From Corella eumyota (Eukaryota; Chordata; Ascidiacea; Phlebobranchia; Corellidae), in NCBI GenBank assembly GCA_963082875.1, contig OY720101.1, forward strand, positions 13,787,671 through 13,851,670: 64,000 nt of DNA, in the 5' to 3' direction. Made by a program: the position numbers and the translations under genes. Below are positions 1 through 12,600 of this stretch, in pieces (positions within the stretch are counted from its first letter, which is position 1; every line of letters begins with the position of its first letter). The notes under the pieces are model-generated. The model worked only from the letters and a program-made list of their open reading frames with translations, had not been told where the DNA came from and ran no database searches.

Positions 1-606
1 ATTCGACTAACCCCTATTTTTAACATGTTTTACTGCAATGTTTATATTTTAATCCTTTTTTAGGGGGTTTGGTTTTAGTACCCCATTTTTAACTTTTTGT
101 AATTTTGTATTTAATTACCCCGAATTTACCCCTATTTTAAAAGGGCGTTTGCTTATTTTACTAACCTATATTTAGGGCGTTTAAATTAGTATAATGTTTT
201 GGTGTATATTCTTTTTCCCTTAAGTATATTAGTAATACAGGAAATTGTAAAAAAATTATTTTTCCTTTTAACGTTTCCTATATATTCACAATCTCAAATT
301 TCTGTTCAAATTTTTTTATTAACAAATGTAAATTTTAATATGTTATTTAAATTAAAAAGCAGTTTAAATTTTTAAAAAATTCTTAATTTTTATAAATAAA
401 CTTAAAAAAAAACACAAAAAAATAAAACATATATTTATTTTAATTTATTATCTTTTAGTGTAGTTACATTAAACTCTTACTTATTTCACTTTTTGCATGG
501 AATGATCATTATCACTTATAGCTGTTCGCACAAATTGTTCACTTTTTTGTATTTACTAAACATGATGTAATGGTGTCAAGAACTAATTTGGTGTTTTTTG
601 TTTTAG
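1..606. other. Intronic sequence of the ANKS1 gene (presumed)
   Basis: AT-rich sequence lying upstream of the first recognisable ANKS1 exon. I see no convincing exon, RNA gene or repeat. An open stretch at about 519-588, between an AG and a GT, could be an exon but shows no similarity I recognise. Confidence 0.5.
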
Positions 607-3600
607 CATTTCTCGAAAGATCTATGACCTCGCATAAAAGTAAGTTTTAAATATGAGTATTTAAAATTTGATTTTTCGTGCATGCGCATGTTGATTGTGA
701 TAATAATTTCTTTTTTTTGATTTTTTAATATATGTATGTAAAAATATTTATTCGTCCTCAATGTGGAAAGGTTGACTTTACAGCCTAAGCATAGAGTAAC
801 ATCAGTTACCCTGACTCAGTCTCGAGTTGACTTTGGCAGTTTGGTATATTATAGATTATAATTCCCAAAAAACTAAGCTGCTGATTAAGTGTTGGCTCAG
901 CAGGAGTTTATACCATTTATAGCACCTTACTCAAGAGCGCTACAGCTTGAGAGCAGTGGGGATCGAACCCAGGACCTCATTTAGTGTATCTAATTACAGA
1001 AAAGGTAGATTTTTATTCCAAAAAATACCGAAATTATAAATTTTTGTAGATGCTGTTACAGTTAATGTCCAACCAAAATGGAATGAAGTTGAAAATACGT
1101 CGAATAAAATGAATTCATCTAATACAAGTATAAATATTATTATTTTAACTATTAACATTTAAACTTAATACTTTTGTATAATAAAATGGTTTTATAATTT
1201 TTTTTTAATAAATTGTTTTAAAAATTTTTTTGGATTTTATTTTTGTAAACCGACTGCATGATGTAGTGATCAGAACACTTGCCTTCACTACATGAGATCC
1301 TGGGTTTGATACCCACTGATCTCATGCTGTAGCGTCCTTAAGTAAGGTGCTATAAACGGTATGAACTCCTACTGAGCCAGCACTTAATCAGCAGTTTAAT
1401 AATCGGGCAATTATAATCTATAATATCCCAAACTGTTAAATTTAACTTGTCACTGGGTTGGGGTTATGGTTGTTACTCTATGTTAAAGCTGTAAAATCGA
1501 CCTTTCACTTTAAGGATAAATAAATATATAAAGAAAAATAAATTACTTAAAAACATAACAAATCTATAAAACAGCCAATTTTGGACATTAAAAAAATAAG
1601 AAATAAACTAAACTTTCTATTAAAAAATTAACTTAAAAAAATTGTTAAAATAATTTTTTTTTTTTAAATCTCAGGCACTCCTCAAACAAGTCTTCATCGG
1701 AGCAGAAAAGGAGGATTCAGTTTACGGAGGAGTTCTTCTGCGAGGAGCACAAAATCTCTTCCTCGTCTTCCTTCCTCCAGGTCGTTATCTTCTGGACTCG
1801 ATTTATCTTCTACGGAGCAGTTTCGGCAACGACATCCATCGACAAACATGTTTCCAGCACTTGTAAAAAAAAAAATAAAAATAAAAAAAAAATTTAATAA
1901 AAAAATTTTTAATAAAAAAATTTTTAATAAAAAAATTTTTTTTTTGGAAAATTTAAATAAAATATAAAAACGTTTATTCAAATAAATCTTCAATTTTTAA
2001 AATTTTTTAGCCATTCTCTTTACCCACTACACCCCTTCTATCTTTTTCAACAAAACAACTCCCTAAGGGTGAAGAAATCCACCCTGTACCCCGCAAAAGA
2101 AGGTTATCATTAAGAGCCCCCCATACCCAAAGCATGTTTCAAAGTAGTACAACAACCAAAGAACTGGAGTTTATGTTAAGAAAGGTAAATTGTTTTTTTT
2201 AATTAAATTTTTAGACATTTTTTTAATTATTTTGTTATTTTTACAGAATAAACCACATGATGAAAAACCACCATTTAAATATAAAGAAAAAATAAAACCA
2301 TCAGAAAATGTACCATTAAAAGTGGTTGTAAAAACACCAGAACTGCCAGACCAGAAAACACCATTAAAACCAGACCAAAAAGCTGCACTTAAAATGGGAC
2401 CAAAAACTATAAAAACACCAGAAGAACCAAAAATCATTCAAACACAAGTGAAGCTGGTGGAAAAAACACCAAAGCAACCAGTTGAAATAACACCATTAAA
2501 AATACCATCCCCTGGTGTTTCAAATAAACCAAAGAAACCAGTTCGAAGTAAATTCTCGGTGTCGTCAATATTAACACCATCCCCACCACCAATACCACCA
2601 AAACCATTTAAAAGAACAACCAGTTCCCAGGTTGGTGTTTTTACATTTAAAAAAATTTTGTAAATTTTTAGATTTTTTGTAAATTAAAATTTAAAAGTTA
2701 AATTTTTAATTTATTTTTATAAATCATATTTTTTTAATTACAGGGACAATCAAGCAATCATAACACAGCAGCACTAACAACATCATCTAGTGTAAGAAAA
2801 ATAAAATAAATAAATAATTTTATATTTAATTAAAAGAAAATTTAAAATTCAAATTTCGATTTTTTTAGGATGCTTTTGAAGAAGAAAATAATCAAGTAGA
2901 AGAAGCTGTCTATGCAAATTGTAAATATTTTAAAATTCAATAACTTTTAAAAATATTATTATTAAAAAACTCGCACCGGCAGCGTGGTGTAATGGTTAAA
3001 ACACTTGGCTTCAATACATGAGGTTTTTAGTTTGATCCTCACTGCTTTTATGCTGTAGCGCCCTTGAGTGAGGCGCTATAAATGGTATAAACTCCTGCTA
3101 AGCCAGCACTTAATCAGCAGCATAATTAATAGACAATTATAATCAATATTATCTCAAACCCCTAACGGCAACTTGAGACTGGGTCGGGGTAACTGATGTC
3201 ATTCTATGTTAAGGTTCTGAAGTTGACCTTTTTACATCAAGGATAAATAGAAGTAAAAAAAAATTATGCCAAAAAGATATCGCAATTTTTATGTAGGGGT
3301 AGTTTTATAATGTTTTTAATTTATTTGTATTGAGGATAAACTTTTATTATTTTAGATGAGAGTTATGACCCTGATGTGCCCCCCTCACCTTTTACAGCCA
3401 TGGCACTTATTTCAAACACTTTGCAAAAGGTAAAAAACAAAAGTAAACACTTTTTATAATTGTGGTAGACACTTTTTTATAATTTTGGTTAACATTTTTT
3501 TACAATTTTAGTAAACACTTTTTTTATAAATTTTTTGGTAAACAGTTTTTTAATATTTTAGTAAACACTTCTTTGAATATTTTGGTAATCACCTTTTTTT

Positions 3601-6600
3601 TAATTTTGGTAGACACTTTTTTATAGTTTTAGTAAACATTTTTATTTTTTAGGCCATTTCTCAAGAAAATTTATTCGAAGATAATAACTCAGTTTTTGAG
3701 AATCCAAATCATGAATTTACAGATAATCCGAGCGTTGTAATTTCAAACGAAGATAATGTAGTTTTGTATGATAATATTAACTTGCCATTTGCTGATGATA
3801 TTGAACAAGAAAAATTAGGTAAAATACACAAATTTTATATAAACAATATTTAATTTTTTGGGTATTAATTTAGGTTAATCTTTTTTTTGTTAATTTTATT
3901 GTAAAAAAGTTTGCTGTTTTGACTTGTTCAAGCTATCTGTAACCACAGGGCTCAAGGGTGAATAATGTGGCTTTGGTGGGATTTGAACCACAAACCTATT
4001 GGCTTGTAGTCTGATGTCGTGACCGGTATAGTATACCACATTACCAAAAATGTTTAATTTTTTTAATTTTATTTACAGGAGAAAATATAGAGACAGCATC
4101 ACCTAGTGACCAAAAACCTGCAAAACCAATTTCCAAACCATCTGTGCCAAAACAACCAACGAAAACACCAAAAATTTTGCCAAATTATTCAAATATTTCA
4201 ATCGTTAGTCAAGAAGTTGACATTTCTGAGGAAAATTCAGAAAAATCGACAATTTTATTAAATGATGATTTTAAAAAAGTGACGATTGAAGACGATGAAA
4301 TATCTGAAAGTGCGACCAAAAATAATAATATGCAATCTGAAAATTTCTATGAAAATATGACCAAATATCAAGAAAGCAATAAAGACGCAAACGATGCAGT
4401 ATTTTTTAACGAAAACTCTAAATTAGACGATAAAGTTACTGAAAATGATTTTACTGAAACAGAAATTATTCAATCCCCGATTAGTTTTGTCGAAGTAAAA
4501 AACGCAAGAATATTAAGCACAAAAAGTTCGGACACAAATCAGTCAAGTCCTCAATTTGTACAACAGAAGTTATCGACAAGTTCATCAACACAACAAAATA
4601 ACGAAGTAAAAATTTTTTTTGTTTTTTTTTTAATGAAAATATTTTTTCTCGACTTTCTAGCAATGGGGATTGAACCCAGAACCTTGGGTCTTTATAGCAT
4701 AATATATAAATAATAATATTTTGCAATTTTTTTTTTATTTTATTGCAAAAATTAAAAATTTTTTTATTATTTTTTTGTAGGATAGTCACAGTATTAAAGA
4801 TGAACTACATTTGCCCCCGAGAATTAACAGCGAATTAGATGGTAAGTACTTTAATTTTAGTAAACACTTTTATTTGTAAAATGGTAGTAAACACTTTCAA
4901 TTTTAGTTAACACTTTTTCTGTAATTTTGGTGAACACTTTCAATTTTAGTTAACACTTTTTTGTAGTTTTGGTAAACACTTTTAATTTTAATAAACACTT
5001 TTTATATTTTAGTAAACACTTTTTTTTAACTTTGGGTTGACTTGTTTAATTTAAATTTTTTAGTAAGTACTTTTTTATAGTAAACACTTTTTTTGTTTAT
5101 ATTTAAAGGCAGTATAGAGGATTGGGACGATCAACTTTCCGACAGAACCGAAGATTTTGAAATTCCGCGGGAAGTCAGAAAATTTAGAGGTAAGAAATTT
5201 TTTTTTTAATTTTCCGAACCTCTTTTTAAAACTTAAATTTATACAAAATGTGTTTTTATTATATTTTAATTAATTTTTTTTTCTATTTAAAAAACACATT
5301 TTGTTTAAATTTAGGTTTTTAAAAAAGAAAATCTGATGAAAGAATATAATGTGCTGTTTATTTAAAATGTTTAAATAATTGTTTTTAAATAAATTAATAC
5401 GCGAATTGTCATAATTTTTAGTGTTTTTTTTAAAGCTGTATTATTTAACTAAAAATTTTTTTGTTACTTTAAATATATAAATATGATGTTTTTAAAAAAG
5501 TGCAAAAAATTGTATTATTTTAACCCAAAAAAATAATAAATTTATAAAAAAAATGTTTAACAATATAAAAGTTTAAAAAAAGGAATTTTTTTGTGTCTGA
5601 CTCATAAATTAAGTGCTTAGCAAGAGATTTAACAACTGTAAAATTGAAATTTTTTTAAACTAAAAAAATTGGACTAAAAAAAATAATAAAATTTGATTTT
5701 AATTTTTTTTTGTAATATTTTATATAAAATATAACTGTGCTAATTTTTATAAATTTTAATTTTTTCAATATTAAGTTAATAATATTTAGTTTATAGAATA
5801 TAGATTAAATATTTTTAGCAGTTTTTAGAGTAAGTTATTAAGATATATATCTCAAAATTAGTGTTTAAAAAGTAAATTTATTTTTATATCAAACATTTTT
5901 TTTTAACTGGTAAAAATACTTTAAAACTTGAAATTTAAAGAGTGGTATTAACCTACTTATCTATATATGACGCATATTTACATGTGTTTGTGACGTAATA
6001 GTTAACAATTGAAAACTCAATTGAAAAATTTTTTTAAAAAAATTTGGAAACAAGTTTCTTAAATTTTATTTATTTTAATATTTTTTAATCCAAAAAAAAA
6101 CAATTTTTAAAAATTAAAAATAACATTTTTGTTTCAAAGCCCTATAACTTTAATATGCAGTCAAGCATAAAAATAAATATTTTGATAAATAAATGTAGTT
6201 GAACTAAGGTCACGCCCCAGCGAATACTACATTACATGGGTTCCTTTTGTTATATTTGTCGAAAAAAAAATTATTTTCGTTACAAATGTGTTAAAAATAT
6301 TGTAAAAATTTTTTTTTTTAAAAAAAAGACAAATTTAATATAGAGCATATGCATTTATATAGTAAAAATAAAGTGTATTTAGATATAATAAAATTGCAGA
6401 ATAATGTAGAATATTTTAGTAAATGATTTTTTTTTGCATTTTTAATTTTATAAAAAATATCATTTTTTTGAGTTGGAATTTTAGTTTATTTTTATGCTTA
6501 GATATCGTGTATTTGCTTAACCTATATATGGTGATATAATGAGTAAACAAGGCTTATATTCACACAAGATTAAGCTGTTTAACGGGTTTTGTGGTAAAAG

Positions 6601-9600
6601 ATTATGGCGAAATTTTTTTAATGATTTTTGAAAAACAGTTTTTTAAAATGTCAGCAAAAATATTATATTGAAATATTTGTATTTGAATTGTTATAACAAT
6701 TAGGGTGTGTGAATAAAATGCTATTAGATTTTATTAACATATTTTTTTAATTTAACTAATTAACTATTATGTTTTAATAATTAAGAGTGTCGTTTTTATT
6801 TTATCACTATATTGATGACGATAGGTCACGTGATATTGGACGTAATTACACAGCTGGTAATTTGAACAATGCTGTTTTGTGACGTCATGGAGGGAAAAAA
6901 TGACTGATTGCTACCTAGCTTCCGTATGAGTTTTAAAAATAAATTTTGAATTGCGTTAAAAAATTGCAAGTCAGAAAAGGGGGAAAAAAAATTGTAGATT
7001 TTGGTCAGAAAATGCGTAAAAGAATATTTAAATTTATTTATAAAAATGATTTGTACACTTGAACCCTATATTTAGTCAAGTTATTTAGGTATTCCAAAAA
7101 TATTTGTTAAAATTTTTTTATAGAGTAGTTTCTTATTTCAAAATATGACGCAGCGATATCGCTAAATCGAATATAAAAATTTATTTTTAGAAATTAAAAA
7201 CTAGGTTTCTTTTATAAGTAAGCATATTATACGATAAAGTATATACTTAAAAGATTAGTAATACATTTTATAACAGTTTAAATAAGGTAGTAGAGTACAA
7301 AAAGTATTTTAATTTTGGGAAAAAATATGTTTTTTTTTCAAATTTTTTTTTAAGATAAATATTTTTGAGCGAATTTTTTTAATTAAAAACTACGAAAAAC
7401 AAGATAACATAATTAGTAATACTTTATATTTAGTCAACGTATTAAGGTATTTAACGTAAGTGTTAGTTCGTTGATTGTTTAACGTAGCCTCTGGGCGAGA
7501 TTAAATCAAGTTTTAAACTGTTTTTTGTTCGATTTACTCTCGGTTATTTTGTGTGTGTTAATTACAGATTAAGATTCGTAATTGTAACAATTTTCAGCTG
7601 TTAGAAGGCTGTAGAAATAGTTGTCATTTTTGCGCATTTTAGAAAAAAAAATTTACACTTTTATGTTAGTTTTTTTGGGTTTTTAAAACATTTAATTTAT
7701 TTTAGGCCCGTAGACCAGTTTTAAATGAAAATAATTTTAGAATAACATGTACTTTTTAAATAAAAATTAATTTTTACAGTCTATATTTAAAATATCATAA
7801 CTTAGTCAATTTAGACCTTATAGAAAAAAAAATTATGTCAAAAATTTTAAATTTTAAAACATATTTTTTTATTAAAACAATAAAAATTTTCGATATATTT
7901 AAAAAAAAAGGCAATTAAAAACGACGTAAACAAATTAGGAAAACAGGCATAGTAATTGTAATGTCAAAATACAATATTTATTTACCTTATATGTATTATC
8001 GAAATCGTGTTTTGCGCGAAATTTCTATTTTTAAATTTGACGCAGACAAAAGTGTTTTGCTATACCTGATACATGGGGTTGCTAGTTTTCAAGTGTTTTT
8101 CTTAGGTTTTTAAATGTGTTTTGTAACTAAATTTAATTGTTTATTTTAGTAATTTTTTTTTTAATTTTAGGAAAATTTTCCAAATTTTGTAAAAGCGCGC
8201 ATATTTAAATTATTTTTTTTTTGTGTTTAAATTTTCAATTTTTTTGCAAAATTTCGAAAGATTTTAAATATTACTTTTATCAAAGACTATTAATTAATAC
8301 TTGCTTTCAAAAAACAAATTTCAAAGCGCATAATACTATTGTGGTTAAAATACTATTTAATATTATAGTCCAACGTACTTTTGCAATTAAAAACTTACGT
8401 ATTTTGAGTTAAATTATAGTTTAAATAACGTAAGATACGTATACAAGTTGTAATTATATACTTGATCGTGTCACACTATTAATTATATGTTTTAAATTTA
8501 ATTTTATTGGGTAAAAAAATCAAAATAATAAAATTTTAAAATTTTAAATTTAGGTAGTTACGCATTTAATAAGGTTTAATATTAGATTAAAAATTTATTT
8601 TTAAAATTTTTAATTAACTAAAAACTACAATTTTTGGACATTTAAATTGTTTTTTTAAGCATACTTACAGTACACTTAACTACTTATATATCAGCGATAT
8701 TTAAAATTTAAAAAAGGAATGCGATATTTTGTACACATCGCTTATATTTGTTATTTTTACTAAGTGCACGTACGAACTAGGACAAAATATGTTTATTTAA
8801 CAACACTGTTACATTATCTCTCTGTAGTTAAAATACATTGTTAGCATAGGAAAATCTTAAATTTTACGACTACAGGCAGTAAATGTATAGTTTTAGTAGA
8901 TTTTTAATATAGCTAGAAAGAATTTATATTAAGTAATACTAAAAAAATGGAATTCGTGTTTTAATATTTGTTGAATTTTTTTTAGATTTAAAATTTTTTT
9001 TTTAAGTTTTTTAAAATGGAAATTTCAAATTGTTTTTCTGATTTATGTTTCGGATACAAAATCTCACAAAATTGTTTTGCAAAAGGTAAAAAAATCAAAT
9101 TATAACAACATATTAACCTAACTATTAAGAAAATTCAATATGCAATATTATAATATAACATTTGTTAACAATTTATATTTTTTAAAGTTTAAAATAATAT
9201 TAACTTAAGCCTACGTGCAACAACCCAATATAAATAATTCAACATTTTCCTGCTGCCAATTTCATGAAAAATAAATGACCCAGTTTTCTTATGCATTATT
9301 ACGTAGGGTCCTCCTTTTTATGACGTCATAAATCGCCGATAATCAATTTATCGATTAAAAAGGGGATTGTTAGCGTTAAGCCTATGCATTATTACAGTGA
9401 ATTTTTACGCGTGATTTTTAAAATTTCACGTAATAAAAGTTAATCTGAGTCTTCTGTTATATAAAAACGCGGTTACCCAGAGTGTATTGTGCAGTTTTTA
9501 TATAGCAAATAATGATATAGGTAAAATTTCAACACGTTTTTTGTATGGCAAAGAGAAAGGCACGTTTTGTATTTTCAGTGAGCGCTCATACTTTAATACC

Positions 9601-12600
9601 TCGTTTTTTTGTAATTTTATTACAGGTAATAAAAAGTTGTTGTATAGTTGATAGCATAGTTAGTATGTTGTATGTTTTAGGCTGTAGTTAAGAGTGATGT
9701 AAAGGCTTAAAGTATTGCGTTTTTTTTAGGGAAAGTTTATGAAATTTTTAAGTTTTATTATAATAATATTGAACAATTTGGTATATAAATATTAATTTTA
9801 CTGTTTTTATTTTAACTTGAGATATAAAAAAGTGATGTTTTTGTTAAATTTAGTAAATATTTTATTTATTGTGTTTGGTTATTCTTTAAATTAGGGCGTA
9901 AAATTTTAAAAAGGAAAACTGTTTTTTGATTGGTTAATATTGTTTAATGTTATATAATTATTTTTTAATATATTGTTTAATTTTTCATTGTGTATTTATA
10001 GATGTATTTTAGAGATAATTTTTTTATTTTTTTAGGATAAATTTTACGAAATAGTAATACCTAAATAATAGTTTTAATAAAATTATTTAGAATTTTTTGC
10101 GCAATATGGAATTGCAATATAAGTCTTCTAATATAGGTACGTCTGCTAAAAAAATCATTTTATTTTTATTTTTTCATTGTTTAATTAAAAATTTATGTTT
10201 TTTGAGTTTTGTTTTTTCATTTGAAATATTCATATAGCTGAGTCATTGTTTTTATTTTATTATATTTTAATTTTTAATTTATTTTATTTTGTGTATTTTT
10301 GTAATTTCGATTTTATTTTGATTTTTGTTTAAATCATGAAATTGTTTTTTGCCTGGCTCCTTCTCCATTCATATTTTTATTTAAGTTTTAATTTTATTTA
10401 GCTTAAAAATATTGGTATTAAAATTTTGTTAAATTTAAAATAATAAAAAAACTAAATTGAGATAATGAAAAATTATATAAAAAAAAAAGAAAAATTTTTT
10501 AAATTTTTATTAATTTAATTTAGGGTTAATGCGAGGGGCAAGTTTTAAGGGTCAACAACCGAACTACAAAAACAACTCCTCACCCTACACTTCGGCAAGC
10601 TTGTTAAAGTCGACCCCGCAAATGGAGAACACTTTGGGGGAATCCCCTGGCTCTAGTGTGGTTTTGACCGACGATGAAAATAAAATGACCGGTAAAATTT
10701 TTAAAAATTTTTGTCAACTCATTTTATACTTTTTTAAATAAATTTTTTTTGTTTTTATTATACTCGTCAATAGACCTACAGTTGGAATTTTAATTGTTGT
10801 AATATTCTTGCACTCAACTAATATTTGCTTGTAATAATTTACTCAAGCACCACAAATGGCAGTTTTATTTATTTTGTAGGCCTATTAATAGGACACATAT
10901 ATATACCAGTTACTAAGCTCTAATAAATTTTTTTTTGAACTTTAAAATTTTTTAACAAATATATTTAATTTATTTTTTTATAGAACCTCTTGCTGCAGAT
11001 ATTTGTGATACAAACAACAATAATTCAATTTCGTCTGGGAAAGAAAGTTCAATATCATCATCAGATGAAATTGCGATACCTGATTTCAACACAATCTATA
11101 ACACTGTATCTGAAGTTAGATCACAAAGTAGATTAAATCAAAAAAAATTTTTTTATTATTTTTGCGAAAAAAAATTTAATACCAAATTTTTTAAATTTTT
11201 TTATTAAAATTTTTTCGAATTTTTAGGTCAATCTAACTCAGAAGCAGGAGATGAATGGAAACAGATAGCAAATATAATGGCTTCAATTAGTGTTGATGAA
11301 TCAACCAAAGGTTCAGTTTATGCAAAGGAATTTGAAGAAACATTTTGGAAGATTATGACCGGTGATTTTTTATATTCTTTTAAATTTGTCCTCGATGTAA
11401 AAGAAATGCCGACTTCACAGCCTAAACATAGAGTAATATTTGGTACCCTGACCCAGAAACTTTATTAAATCTAACTTTTTAATTTAACTTTTTAAGGTTC
11501 AGAGTTGCCACGTCAAATGAGCACATGGCTCTCTGATTTGGGGCTTTCCCAATATGAGACAGTTCTAGTAGGAAATGGTTTTGATAATGTCGATTTTTTG
11601 GTAAGTTTTTTTGAATTTTTTTAAGTACAACAGCAAGAAAGCAATGGGAATCGAACCAAGGACTTTATGTAGTAAAGCATTTTTAGTGGGCCCTGTATCA
11701 TGAAAGCAGTGGGGATCAAACCCAGGACCTAACGTAGTATAACATAGTAAAAAAAATATCATTTTTTTTAATTTTTAGGCCAATGATATTTTAGAAGAAC
11801 AAGATTTACTAGATATGGGAATTCCGGAATTTTCACATCGACGACAATTAATCGAAAGTTCTAAAAATCTTTCCCAACTGAAACCATTATCTCAAATGGA
11901 CCATTCTAGTTTACCATTAACCATTACTGAATGGTTGATTTCATTAGATTTGCCAGTAAATTATTCTGATTTATTTAATATAAGTGACGGAGATTTTATT
12001 GGACAGTTATATAATCTACACGAAAATGAAATAAAATCGGTAATTTTTTTTTTGCATTTATTAAAAAAAATTAAATTTATTTAAATAATTTAAAAATTTA
12101 ATTTTGTTTCAGATGATTCCAAAAAGAGGACATTTCAAGAGGATTATGACATCACTTAGACCAAATATGGATCAATTTAATTCAAGTTATCAGGTAATTA
12201 AAAACCTAAATTCACAAAATATTTTTTTAGCAATTTTGTGAAATTCTAAAATTTTATTTATAAAAGCATAAACTAATTACTACTTAATTATTTAATATCA
12301 TATCCCAAACCACATTTTATATAATAACTTACATTTACTCTCGTTTTCTCATTAGTTTATTTATCAAATATCAAAAATAATTGCCCAATTATTAATAATT
12401 AAATATGATATACTAACCGGTAATTAAATAAAATCTGAACCTAATCCATTAAGTTAAACTACTTATTAGGTTAACTGAGTAATCCTAACTACACAATATA
12501 CAGGAAATGACGTTTTATATAGTTTCCTTTACACTAGTTTAGGCCCTGCAGACTTTTTTTAGTTTTATTTGAAAGCTGACGCAAAAAAGTTTTGCAGATA

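Noticed and set aside
1694-1993. Minus-strand 99-codon reading frame
   Set aside because: It is the reverse of the ANKS1 exon 1675-1862 running into an A/T-rich intron.
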